The notes under the pieces were generated by a model. That model saw only the letters and a list, made by a program, of their open reading frames with translations. It did not search any database and was not told the origin of the DNA. A stretch of 64,000 nucleotides of DNA. Source: Flammula alnicola (lineage: Eukaryota > Basidiomycota > Agaricomycetes > Agaricales > Strophariaceae). Positions 11,072 through 21,592 of this stretch are shown here, in pieces (the stretch's first letter is position 1; the number at the start of each line of letters is the position of its first letter). The position numbers and the translations under genes are program-made. Where the stretch lies: positions 56,040-120,039 of the forward strand of contig JADNRV010000158.1 in assembly GCA_015499995.1 (NCBI GenBank), in the 5' to 3' direction.

Positions 11072-11872
11072 ATGGACGAGAAATTACCTCTCATCCGTCG
11101 CTGGTTAGAGAACCCAATGCGGCGCCCACCAGGCATGACAGAAAAAGAATATTATAGTTTCACTCGCACAGCAAGGAACTTCTTCTTAAATAAAGAAGGG
11201 CACATGTATCGACGAGATATTAATCAAGCGCACAAGCTAGTTGTGGAAAAAGAACACAGGACTCATATGATGCATTCTGCTCATGATAGCTTGGGACATC
11301 GAGGTTCTTACGCAACTAGGACCTTGTTAATGGAAAGATTTTGGTGGCCAGAAATTGAACGCGATGTTCACTGGTATGTCAAGACCTGCCAGTTGTGTCA
11401 AGAGCGACAAAAGACTATGATATTAATTCCTAGGACTGAGACGCATATGCCGTCAATCTTCCAGCAACTACATTTGGACACCATGCATATGATGCCAAAG
11501 TCGCAGGGTTGTGGACAAATAGTACACGGAAGATGCGCATTGACTTCTTGGGTAGAAGGGAGACCGTTAAGAGCCGAAACAGCTAGGAACATTGCACTCT
11601 GGCTGTTCGAAGATATCATCTGTAGATGGGGATGTCTTCAGGAAATTATTTCGGACAACAGAGCACCATTTATAAAAGCGATCAAATATCTAGAAGAGAA
11701 GTATGGTATAAAGGGGATCAGTATCTCTGCCTACAACTCTCGCGCAAATGGAAAAATAGAACGACCACACTGGGATATCCGACAGATGCTGTATAAAGCG
11801 ACGGGAGGATTAACCAACAAGTGGTTTGCATTCTTTCACCACGTACTATGGGCGGATAGGATCACCATCTGA
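11072..11872 (+). pseudogene. Integrase zinc finger and catalytic core (gypsy-1)
   Basis: The frame holds the H2C2 zinc finger (H-x4-H near residue 75, C-x2-C near residue 107) and the DDE core. The catalytic triad is readable: D136 in H-L-D-T-M, D195 in I-S-D-N, and E230 in G-K-I-E-R. The order and spacing fit a Ty3-type integrase, which inserts the cDNA into chromosomal DNA. An in-frame TGA at 11870-11872 truncates it; the next frame continues without shift from 11873. All three catalytic residues survive. Confidence 0.85.
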
Positions 11873-11878
11873 AAAGGA

Positions 11879-12574
11879 ATGGGATGTTCACCATTCTTCC
11901 TAGTAACGGGCGCGCATCCGGTAATACCACTAGATATACAAGAAGCGACATGGCTTGTAGAATTACCCGACAGGGTTCTCACAACCGAAGAGCTAGTTGG
12001 TTATAGGGTGAGAGCTCTGGCCAAACATAAAGTTCATATAGATGAAATGCGTGAGCGTATTTCGAAAATAAAGCGAGACGCGCTAGCTAAGTTCGAAGAA
12101 AAGCAGTCCGCAAAAATAAGAGACTTTATCTTCAAACCAGGAGATTTGGTCCTAGTTAGAAACACACAAGTGGAGTCCTCTTTGAATCGCAAAATGCAGC
12201 CGCGATATCTCGGACCAATGATAGTCATGGTGAGGAACTCAGGAGGAGCGTATATAGTTGCCGAAATGGATGGATCGGTATCGCACACTAAAGTGGCGGC
12301 CTTTAGAGTCATTCCTTATTTTGCTAGGCGACATATAAAGCTTCCAGACAACCTAGAAGACGTGATTGATCATAATCTAGAAACCTTGAGGAAGCTAGCT
12401 GAGCGACCAGAGGATGATGATGAGGCTTTAGGTCCAGATCTCATATTTAGTGATGCACCGGTTCGGAAAAAAGCGAGCAGGAGGCAAGAGCCTGAGTATG
12501 AGCATGAGCTAGAGCAAGAGCCAGAAGAAGAGGGAGAGTTCGAGGATGAAGACTTATGGTGGGATGAAGAGTAA
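11879..12574 (+). pseudogene. Integrase C-terminal domain (gypsy-1)
   Basis: Same frame as the integrase core, past its TGA. G-C-S-P-F-F-L-V-T-G and the F-x-P-G-D-L-V-L-V-R block with P-R-Y-L-G-P-M are the SH3-like GPY/F-type end of gypsy integrases. The tail is very acidic (Glu/Asp runs, about 50 residues) without a chromodomain. It ends at TAA 12572-12574, 131 bp from the end of the convergent gene A. Confidence 0.8.
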
Positions 12575-12704
12575 AAAAGGCACAAAAGAGACGACGGTGT
12601 ATTCAAGTCCGCGCTAGCAAGCTAGGCTACATACAACAAGCGAAACAGAAATCTATAAAGCCACTTTGAGGCTATGAAACGAGCTAGTTGTAACAACAAA
12701 GTAG

Positions 12705-15700
12705 CTAGGCAAGGTCGAGGCTATTCTGCATACGTTTAAGCTCCTTGAGAAGGAGCTCGCGGTGCTGCAAGTGAAACTCGATGCGGTGCAAACTGACAAT
12801 GAGCTCGGCTTGGATCTCACCAATAACCTTGCGATGAGCTAGCTCGTCGCCGGACGAAGAAATCCTGTTGCTGACAAGGGCAGAAGCCTTTGCCAAGACT
12901 TCTTGAGAGTGCGCGTTGTGGACAGCAAGGTCAGAAGCTGTTAAAAGAAAAGTTAGAAAAGAAATGTTGATCATAAAGATATAAAGACGACGTACCCTCG
13001 ACAAGAACAGCCGAGTCACCAAAAACATAGCTATCCTCAGTGCGCGCACACTTAGAGGAGTCGCTATCGGACCGGGCTGGGGACTTGTCAGAACTATGAG
13101 CCAAGGCCTTGGAGGCCTTGAGATATGCAAGACTGTCAACATCCATGTTGGGAACTAGCGCGTATGGAAGACGTACCACCTCCGCGCGTTTAGCAGAAGA
13201 CTGGATAGGGCGTCAGCTAAAAATAGAAAAGATAAAAATAGACGCGTTGAGAGACCCGCTACGCGCTCAGCGACCTAAACCACACACACAACTGCGGAGC
13301 GAGATCCTAACTAGGTCGAGCGACGCTCTACTAGCTTCAGAAATATGTAGTGTGCTGTACTCCACGGTGTTTGTTTTGTTTAGCTAGCTGACTTGTAGAC
13401 AGCGCCTCGCGGTTCGTTTAAAGTGGGTATGAGGGATTATTCAAATACACGTTTTATTGTAGTTTCAAGCCTCGTTTTATCACAGGGATGAACGGTTTTA
13501 TTGATTTTATGGTTTTTATTTGAGAGGAACTCTCTAGGACGCTGCTAGCTCGAATTTCGATGCCACTAGCTGCTCTGAAGCTTTGGGAACTGGTCTGAAA
13601 CTAAGGCCGCACTGTGCGCTACCTTCTGAACGATCTGCTAGCCCACTGTGGACTCTGTTTCGGACTCTCTAGGCGCTCTCTTGGCCTCTAAGCGCACTCT
13701 GGCTTCTAAATTCTTGGACCTTGTCCTCAAGAACTTTTCTCTTTATTTAACTAAGCCTTCTCTGGCTTCAAACGAACTCTATGAAGTCAAACTGATCCTT
13801 TATTCGTCTTCTTTCTTACTAGACACTGCGTCTTAGCTCGAAATAAAACAGGGAAGAGATTGCTTAAGGTAACTAGCTACATAGGTACATCTTTTATACT
13901 ACAGCTATGTGTGGTTCTAGTATGCGAATAAAATAGTGTAAAACATTCTTATCTCGTGTAAATAATGCCTGCAGGCAATGAGTATAGGGTTGGGTATTCC
14001 AGGTGACCAGATAGAGGTCAAGGGATTTGGAAATTCATCCCATTTTAGCGCGCTAGGACGCTCCTGACTTCCGCGTACCATGCGCATCATGCGTGCGTCT
14101 CGGCTAGCAGTGCCGCTTTATTCCAGATCTGCGGCCATCATTGATGCCGGTTCCTTCTTTCCTTTCTCGTCCTATTACCACTTTTGGTACTCCCGCGGGT
14201 AGAGGGTAGAGCGTGCGTCTAACGCGTCCGCGTCCCGTGCGTTTCTCCGTAAGTCACAAGATACGCTCGCTAGTAGTCGACGCACTCGCGTCTAACTTTC
14301 ACTAGCTGTGTCTCGCGCTCCTAGTTGTAGTATTTTGTAGCTAGCTATTCAGCAATACATTGATTATACTGAATTCGCCGCGCACTATTTCCAAAGCATC
14401 CAGAAGTCTTTTAATTTATTCCCCATGGTGCGTTTATGCCTCGCTAGTCGTTTATGACTTATGCGTTCTATGTTTCACTGTTTTTCTAACTTTTAACTGT
14501 CTCCCGGCTTATCATACGGACTCAGCTAGCTCTGAACCGCGTCTGATTACCATTGTCACAGGTTATATGACAGCTAGTAGTCGCATAGCTAGGCTTCAGA
14601 CTACTAACTTGGGTGCGTTATAGTCTCTTTCATCAGGAAACAATAAAATGTTCAATAGATCAGCCTCTAACTATGCAGACTTGATAGGTAGCGCCTCACC
14701 TATGTCACTCCCAGTAGCCCACATAGACCTATATAGGAAATATGCGGTGTCTATACACCAAGGTAGCTGTAGGGTCCCATCCATAGACATGGGTAACCAC
14801 AGCACGTCAGTCAGTAGTCTCCAGAGTTGGTGATAGTTTGCTGGTAGTATTAGGAGCATTACATATAAATGATCAGGAAAACTGTTCCGATATAGTGGCA
14901 CACTGGCATTTAGTCTTAGAGCCAGAAATATTCCAGTCACCTCACATTCTATTAGAATCCTATTTTATTACATTTTAAGGCCTTTATATACCTTTCAGTG
15001 AGAGCTCATGGGTGATACACAGAGGAGAGGCAAGAACTTGAAGAAGTCTGGTATCAACGTTGCGGGATGGGCACATCAAATCTCGCACAAGTCCGTTCAA
15101 ACTCCGACACACGTGACTTTGTTGATCGAGGTTGAACTTGAACTTCAACCAACGTTCAAACTTGTCTCTCCCCACCATGCGCCACTGCCACCACAAGTCG
15201 ACCATGATCAGAAGTCGGGGTACACCGCAGAAGGAAACACACCTGTAACACCCTCTCGAAGCTCTCTTGACAGCTCCTGTGCTTGCCCCGTAGTCGGTCC
15301 ATCAAGCGACTTGGACACTTGCCACCCTTTCCGGGCGGGAAGTGGTATTTTGCTGCTCGTGGTGCTCCCAATTGGCTGGTCAACATCCATCGACGAATCA
15401 GCAACACCGGCACCACCTTCCTCCTCCTTGTCTGAAGAGTTGCCAGGCAGAAAAAGCGCCGGAGACAGCTTGTACGTCCTAATATCGCCCAACATCTCCT
15501 CACTGGGCCTCCTCTGCAGACTCGGCGCCTGCCCCCCTGCCATGCGTCTAGGCGACTCCGTGCATCTCGCAATGCGTTGCGGCGAGCCTGTGTTGGACCA
15601 AGATGTATAGTTTCCTTCTGACCTCTGCGGGCTTTGCTCATGCAGCGCAGGCATCTTGCTCTGCCCACCCGCCGAGGGCTGTCCAATAGGGATTGCCGAT

Positions 15701-17474
15701 GGGCTGTACACAGCCGCGAGGGAGTTCTTCCTGATAACTTCCACCACGACGCAGCCGTCTTGCCCTCCGCCTCCATCCCGGTCCACCAGCACCAATACCC
15801 GCAGCGCCCGCGGGCTGCGGCTGCTGTGCCGTGGCACCCTTTCTCGCCTCCAGCTCTTCCATCTCCATCAAGCTGGGGAAGGTCTGCCCCTTCCCATCGT
15901 GTTGAGCTCACTGATGAACTTGACGATCTTGGCATACTTTTCTTTGTCCTCTGGTGCTGTCTGTTGCGGTATGACAGGCCATGATGTGGGTTTGAGCAGG
16001 AATACCTGCGATTGCTTGTAGCCTGTAGGACTGCCTCGCTTCGTCGCATCGGGAGGTAAGCATGGCTAGTTCTTGGCGTGTCTTGGCATCCTCGTTGAGA
16101 AACGCATATATCTGGCGCTCTTTGGCTTTCAGAGCTGTCTCATACTCTTCATCGAGGACAGCAATATATTTGCGGGGCCTGAGCACAATCGGAAAAGATG
16201 CTGGAATTTGCAGAGATGGAAAAGAAGGAAAGAAGGTGGGAGGACAAAAGAGACAGATAGCCAGATATCAGACGTCATAGTAGTTTATTTACTCATTTTG
16301 CATAATGTTAATGTTGAATGCATATATTTGAAATATTAATACAACTACCACTGGTCTACAGACGCTTGGTAGCACTGGTAGGACCCAGCTACTGCTTACA
16401 ACTGACACTATCAACCAACCTGTGCAGGCTACAGACTGCTATGGGAAAGGTAAGGCAGCTACAAGGGACTACGGGACAGTGCTGGGAGCTACTGTGGAGT
16501 ACCTAAAGGGGGTACTTGTGTACGAGACAATCTTAGCTATGTAGACTACTGTGCACTACTGACAAAAGATATTTCCTCCTGATGTTGTCTCGGTATTATT
16601 CCATAGGTAAAAGATGATATATTGCAAAATTCATGCGTGGCCGGTTTGCGGCCCTATCAGCGTACCTTGGCACTAGGTTCGGCACTAGGAGGCGAGCATC
16701 TCTTGCAAGAGTTAGGACGCTCACGCTCCTCGGCAACCTTCGAAGGAGATGTGCCCGGGTCAGTAGCAGTGTCGGAGAAAACGATACGGTCGCCATCGAC
16801 CTTCATCTGTTTGAAAACGAGCAGGAAGTCGTTTAGATCAATAGATGCTAGAAGGTAGAGGGGATAAAATAAGCACCAAGTCGTCATCGTCGACAATGAT
16901 ATCAGAAGGAGACGCACAAGCACCAGGAGTGGAGGCCGTCTCAAAATCATCGGTCGCGCCCTTGCCGCGAGAACCGCGAGTGAAACGCTTCTGCAGAGAA
17001 AATCAAAAAGTCATCAGCTAGCTGAGGCAGAATAGACAAATGGAAAACGCACGGAAGAGCTAGTGGCAGCAGCGGCCTTGGGACCAGTCAGAATATCGCC
17101 TTTGAGGGCATGCGGCTGAATGCTCAAGTGCAACGCGCAGACTGCAGCAGCCTTCTCGCTCAGCTTGTAGGGTTTGTGAGTATCCTGGAGCTCAGCAAAG
17201 ATGTTGGCGACATGGGTGACAGCCTGAGCAGCGCCAGGGTTACTAGCGACAGTACTAGTGTGCGAGGACCATTTGGACTAAAGAAAAACGAAGTTAGAAA
17301 AGAAACAAAGGAGGTAGAAGAAAAGCGCACCATAAGATACATGGTTTCCTCAAGAGGTTGGGCATAGTTGGCCAATGTCGCACCGGGAGCGCCACGAATA
17401 ACATCGAGAAGTTCAACCTTCTGCATGATATCCGGGTAGCTAGGAAGGTTGCGTTGATGGTCAACAGAAGCCAT
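12705..17474 (-). CDS. Gene A: antisense six-exon gene, 353 aa, function unknown
   Basis: Splicing on the minus strand as 17474-17331, 17277-17053, 16990-16877, 16806-16666, 13200-12996, 12937-12705 gives one uninterrupted frame of 354 codons including the stop; every junction has GT/AG and phases agree. I do not recognise the protein. It has a helical N-terminal half, a Ser/Asp-rich middle with a CKRC pair near residue 200, and a C-terminal helix rich in Glu, Leu and Gln that could be a coiled coil. It converges with gypsy-1 pol. Intron 4 holds a 3.4 kb LTR insertion. A complete frame beside a ruined pol suggests recent constraint or later decay of pol only. Splicing is predicted, not shown. 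Confidence 0.72.
14628..16586. mobile_element. 1,959 bp insertion inside LTR copy 1
   Basis: Comparison with the LTR at 30860 shows the homology broken here. A 5-bp GTCTC flanks it on both sides (14623-14627, 16587-16591). The ends share a short inverted CATCAGGA (14631 and 16578-16585). It carries a minus-strand gene fragment (15208-16190) that does not look like a transposase, so it may be a non-autonomous element with captured host sequence. Its superfamily is unresolved. Confidence 0.65.
15208..16190 (-). pseudogene. Captured gene fragment with coiled-coil start, unknown
   Basis: On the minus strand a helical, Glu/Lys/Arg-rich stretch (from about 16183) is followed by a possible 45 bp intron (GTATTC ... 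CAACAG, about 16009-15965) and by a frame rich in Ser, Pro and Gly that ends with TGA at 15208. The parts are in different frames around 15890, so at least one frameshift is present. No start codon is clear. I do not recognise a domain; it could be a host gene piece carried by the surrounding insertion. Confidence 0.45.
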
Positions 17475-17564
17475 TGAGAGTTAGAGGAGAAGAGGTGTGC
17501 AGAAAAGTAGAAAAAGAAACTACTGGAGAACAAGAGCGAAACAGCTAGCCTCTTTATACCAAAG

Positions 17565-17850
17565 CACATAGGCAAGCTACAGTGTACTGTATCATACAGT
17601 ATAGCGAATGCATACAGTGTACCATATCATACGGGGCCAGCGAATTCGCTGGATGGTGTAGAATACATACCACATAGGGCATAGCTACATTGTATCGTAT
17701 CATACGGGCCCAGCGAATTCGCTGGAGCACCCAACGGCAGTCAAACTGCGCGTTTATGGCACTCGGTAGGCCATCGGCACTTGCTTGGGACCCATCGTGG
17801 TGCCAACGTACGGGACCGGTACCGGCACTCGGTCAGTCATCGGCAATGGT
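17565..17850 (+). repeat. Left terminal inverted repeat with paired 16-bp palindromes
   Basis: Carries two perfect palindromes CCAGCGAATTCGCTGG at 17637-17652 and 17710-17725, 73 bp apart, plus GTATCATAC-type half-palindromes. The same two sites at the same spacing lie in the right repeat, so they were kept while neighbouring bases changed. They are candidate transposase binding sites. Confidence 0.9.
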
Positions 17851-18359
17851 CTCGGCACCCCGCTCAGGCCCGACAAGCGGTGGCAGTTCTGCGACAAACT
17901 GCCGGTCTGCCATGCACTACCAGTCAGCCATGACGCCGGCCCGCAATGCATGCACGCGATGGTCAGGAGGTGCGATCAGCAGTTGTCCATGACATAGAAA
18001 GAAGCCTATTGTAACATGTGCAAGTGTTTATTTATATCTGGGCAGATGACTTATATAGGGGGGGACTCACCAACTATTTCCCTACAGCCTGAGACCCAGA
18101 TGAACGCGGTATGACTGAGGGTTTGATCAGCAGCATCCAAGATCTATGAAACGTTAGAAGAATTGGGTTATGGAGTGCTCTCCATGACACATTTCTTCCA
18201 ACCTTTCCTGGATTTTGGTCAGCGCTGATCAAACCTCCTTTCATACCTCGTTCATTTGGGTCTCGAGCTGTGTTATGTCAGTAGTTGATGTGTCTGGGCA
18301 GATATTAGTCCCGTAAAAGCAAAGTTTTTGTTCAATGAAAATGATTAAGCATAGACGCC

Positions 18360-18500
18360 AGGGTACTGCCGACCAGGGGTAAGTCATCATACGAGTCGGT
18401 AGGTGAGCGGCACTCGGTCGGCACCAGTGCAGTGCCGACCTCTGGTGCTGACGTCTGGTGCCGATGTCTGGTGCCGACGTCTGGTAGAGGGACCGGCACT
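18360..18500. repeat. Subterminal GTGCCGA/TCGGCAC motif cluster
   Basis: CGGCAC and GTGCCG occur many times in both orientations, including a tandem TGGTGCCGACGTC-like unit around 18435-18490. The same motif crowds 17770-17860 and 24140-24230. Clustered subterminal motifs are typical of transposase recognition in several TIR superfamilies. Confidence 0.7.
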
Positions 18501-18628
18501 TGATCGCGCATCAGCAGGATGTTGGCATTGCCCACTGGCGGATTCAGCATGTATGCATAATCAGTATTCTTAATAATTTTGACTGAATCACAGCTGTCTA
18601 TTGGAAGGGAAGTATATGAACAATGTGA

Positions 18629-19480
18629 TTATATGTCTGGAAGCACCTCGGCACCGGCAGTGTCCTCACTGACAGGATGACCATTGGTGCGTGCAATGTC
18701 CGAAAGGCGAGTTTGAAAATTTGCCAGTGAGTTCTTGGTTCGATTGGCCAAGCTTGTGAAAAACTTCTTCACCTCCTCATCAGCTTTGAGCCTCTCCCAT
18801 TCTGCCATGTAAAGCCAGTGGCTTGCATCCTTGTAGGATAAGCTGAGCTGCTCCTGGAGAGCTTTCACTTCTGCATGAGCAGTCAGCAGCTCCCTTTCGG
18901 TCAAAGGCTGCAAACTAATAAATGAGTGACAACGACCTGGATTGAAAGGAGCACTTACCGGGTCAGCTGGGAATACAACTGCCTTGTGCCCCAGAAGGAT
19001 ACAAGGAATGCCTTCGGAATTCCCAGACTGTGAAGATGTATCAGTACTGATCCTGTAAGGAGATGACCATCGTGCAACACTCAGCATCAGGAAGCGCGAC
19101 TAATACCGGCAGTGGGTGATTACTGCCGGCACTGACATCGCTAAAAGACATCGGCACCAGCATCAGCACTCGCACAGAGCGACATTGGCACCGATACCGG
19201 TATCGGTGCCATCCAATGAGGCCGCATGCAAAGAAAAATCAATCATTGTAAAAAGAGAACTTACGCAGCCGTTTGTATTCGTGACATCCAGCTCCACCTG
19301 CTTGCGATAAGCTTCAAAAGCCTGATGGGTAGCTGGAATCATGAACTTGGGCACAATGTACCGGTCCCCATCGGGACTGACCAGAGCCGTGAAGCCCTCG
19401 GGGATGTGCAGTGTGGATGTCTCAGGTTGGCTCTCAGGGGTTGGATCCATTGTCCTCAGGAACGACTTAATGGCAGACAA
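18629..19480 (-). CDS. Unknown minus-strand gene in TIR transposon
   Basis: Starts at ATG 19480, or at the in-frame ATG 19451. The first exon (to a GTAAGT donor at about 19265) is acidic and Pro-rich. A middle exon around 19050-18956 ends at a GTAAGT donor; a last exon (about 18909-18629) encodes a helical, Leu/Glu/Lys-rich segment ending in TAA. The donor at 18955 and acceptor at 18910 are clean, but the first junction does not keep frame with the acceptor I can see, so an exon boundary or a base may be wrong. Transcribed divergently from the gene at 19681 across about 200 bp. No domain recognised. Confidence 0.55.
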
Positions 19481-19680
19481 TTGTCCTGCTAATCTGCAGG
19501 GATATACATATCGATTGTGTGTCCATGTTTAGTAATACAATCAACAGGTCACGTGAGTGTTGAATTTTTCTGTCGAATGTGTCGCGTTCACTTGTCTCCC
19601 GACTTCCACTGCCATCACCGATTCCGGCACCTTAACACCAACCTGCAGCACCCACTGAAATCCCCAACCTCACCGCAATG

Positions 19681-21522
19681 TCTACCATTACCGCTACCGA
19701 ACTATACCAGAAGATCGAGGCCATCGACAGCGCCATTCAGCAGGGGCTGGCCTCGGGCAACCTCGAGCAGGCCATGAAGGACCAGAAGAAGAACCTGGTA
19801 TGTCTTTCGTTGATTTAGGGCCCTATTTTGTGATTTACCATGCATGGCAGCGATGGCTGTTCGATACCAAAAAGAGTGCCGATCTCTCGGCAGATGCTCT
19901 TGCGGCCTACCAGGCCCCTGTTTTCCTGTGGAGTTTTGTTGTGGCCTGGAAACATGCTGGGCGAAAGGGAGATGACGCGTTCATTGAGACGCAGCGTCAC
20001 CAACTGGCCGCCTTCGACAAAGCAGGCCAAACAGCCCCTGCCTCTCACTCAGTGGTCCCCCCCCCCTGCCACTCCACCAATCCGACGGACTGTGACTCCT
20101 GGTGCCGGTACTGCACCTCGTGATGCTACCCCTCTCCCTCCTCGCCCTGTGTCTGGTGCCACCCTCTCTGCTGCGCATCCCACTGCCGGTGCCGGTGCCG
20201 CCTCGTCACATGAGACTGCCGGTGCCAGTGCCGCTCCAACGCGTGAGACTGCCAGTGCCAGTGCCGCTCCAACGCGTGAGACTGCCAGTGCCGGTACCAC
20301 TGCCAATCATGGTCACAACATTACTTCCGAAGACCGTGAGCCAGAAGTGCAATGACAGGCAAAGGGGAAGGGACGGGCCAAGTCCCCGGGTGAGGAGCCC
20401 AGCCAGCACTGCCGAGATTCCTAACCTCTACAGCTCTGTCCCTCGGGAGGATGAAGTCCACATTATTGAACAGCTTCATGAAGCTCTTGTGCCCCTTCTG
20501 GTCAAATTAAAGCAGCTGAAGGAGGCTGCTGAAATTCCTGACAAACGTCCAGAGATGGCGTCCATCGATGAAGATGAGGCAGAATTTGATGAGGCTGCCG
20601 AAGTAATATCGGGCGAGGAGACACCGGCACCGGCACCTCCATCGACGGACGTGATTCCTGTTGAATGGCAACAACTGTCTCTCCCATCAAATGGAAATGT
20701 GGGAGGTGATCTTAAACATGTCGAACTTTCGGCCCACAAAAAGCAGGCTCATGCCCAACTCAATCGACTTCGGGAGCTTATTGCCGATATCTCATTTCAC
20801 TATTCACATGTGATCAGAGCAGCACCTCAGAAGGCAGTTCGAACTCGCGGTCATCAAAATGTCCGTCGGATTGGGCATGAACTTGTCTTCCATGCCAGGA
20901 TATATTCGCGATGCCGTACGCGCTTGGTACAATTGGGCTGCGACCCAGAAACCTTATGGGCATTCCGAGTTTTGACAAAGACCGATCTCCGGGCAAGCAC
21001 TGCCATTGTCAATCCGAACATAACTGGGTCCACCTCGCTACATCTATCTTGGCTGTGGCACATACGAAGATGGCAGCGACTTGGGAGTGTTCCCGGTGCC
21101 GGCCCTGTTGTCGCGGCCGGTGCCGGTGACACGGATGCTACCAGGCCCACTGCCGATGCTGATGCCGATTTCTATGACGCCGACCCTGCCACGCTTTTGG
21201 AATGTGAGTCCCTCATTGTCAGCATCACATCCACATTTACTAAATAAACAAAGTCAAGCGTGTTCACTGGCTACGTGCCCGTGCCCAGAAACAACGGTGG
21301 CGTGAAGAACTGATACTCGTCGCATATGAGATGCAGTGAACTGTACGCTATTTCTCCCGGGAGAGTAGCAAGTGGAGGTCTGCCATGGATACACCTGCTG
21401 TTACTGCCGGGGCCAAAGCATATGCGTACCGGAAACAATTATTTTGGCATAAATTGGCAGTGGTGGCAGACAACGCCTCTAGGCAAACATGTGGTACTCG
21501 GTATACATCGCCCCTATTGTAG
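19681..21522 (+). pseudogene. KDZ-associated-protein-like gene, frameshifted
   Basis: Exon 1 is 19681-19797 and exon 2 begins at 19851 after a 53 bp intron. A run of ten C (20057-20066) shifts the frame; TGA at 20353-20355 and another shift near 20405 follow. A tandem coding repeat (20215-20300) gives Ala/Ser/Thr-rich units. From about 20440 the frame is well behaved to an intron at about 21207-21251. The last exon contains W-L-R-A-R-A-x-K-x-R-W-x-E-E and Y-E-M-Q, then TGA at 21337 where a Trp would be expected, and A-Y-A-Y-R-K-Q. This tail resembles the C-terminus of KDZ-transposase-associated proteins of Agaricomycetes; that is from memory of the family, not a search. Confidence 0.6.
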
Positions 21523-21592
21523 TTACATAATCATTTTGTTTGCAAATTTCACATTTGATTATCTTTAATCTAAACCACAATCTCTTCCAACC

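Larger units (their letters stand above)
1..12574 (+). mobile_element. Ty3/gypsy retrotransposon gypsy-1, gag-pol part, 5' end outside window
   Basis: Reading in order on the + strand are a CCHC zinc-knuckle Gag, an aspartic protease, reverse transcriptase with a YIDD motif, RNase H, an H2C2 zinc finger, a DDE integrase core and an integrase C-terminus. This is the Ty3/gypsy gene order. The element is non-functional: it has frameshifts, in-frame TGA codons (8832, 8976, 10920, 11870) and three nested insertions. Its 5' LTR lies before the window. Its 3' end is not obvious after 12574. The best candidate 3' LTR is at 30860-32316, beyond a run of minus-strand genes, which is an inference. Confidence 0.9.
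13248..16659 (-). mobile_element. LTR copy 1 (minus orientation), split by nested insertion
   Basis: The reverse complement matches the LTR at 30860-32316 end to end (TGATAGGGCC ... GGTCTCTCA). It is flanked by GCGT on both sides (13244-13247, 16660-16663), a 4-bp target duplication, and lacks internal sequence, so it is a solo LTR. Net length without the nested insertion is about 1,448 bp. It sits six bases inside intron 4 of gene A. Its CpG sites are largely intact, so it is relatively young. Confidence 0.88.

Noticed and set aside
19800..20123. Short + gene from an ATG in the intron
   Set aside because: The ATG lies in the 53 bp intron; the frame is explained as exon 2 of the 19681 gene.
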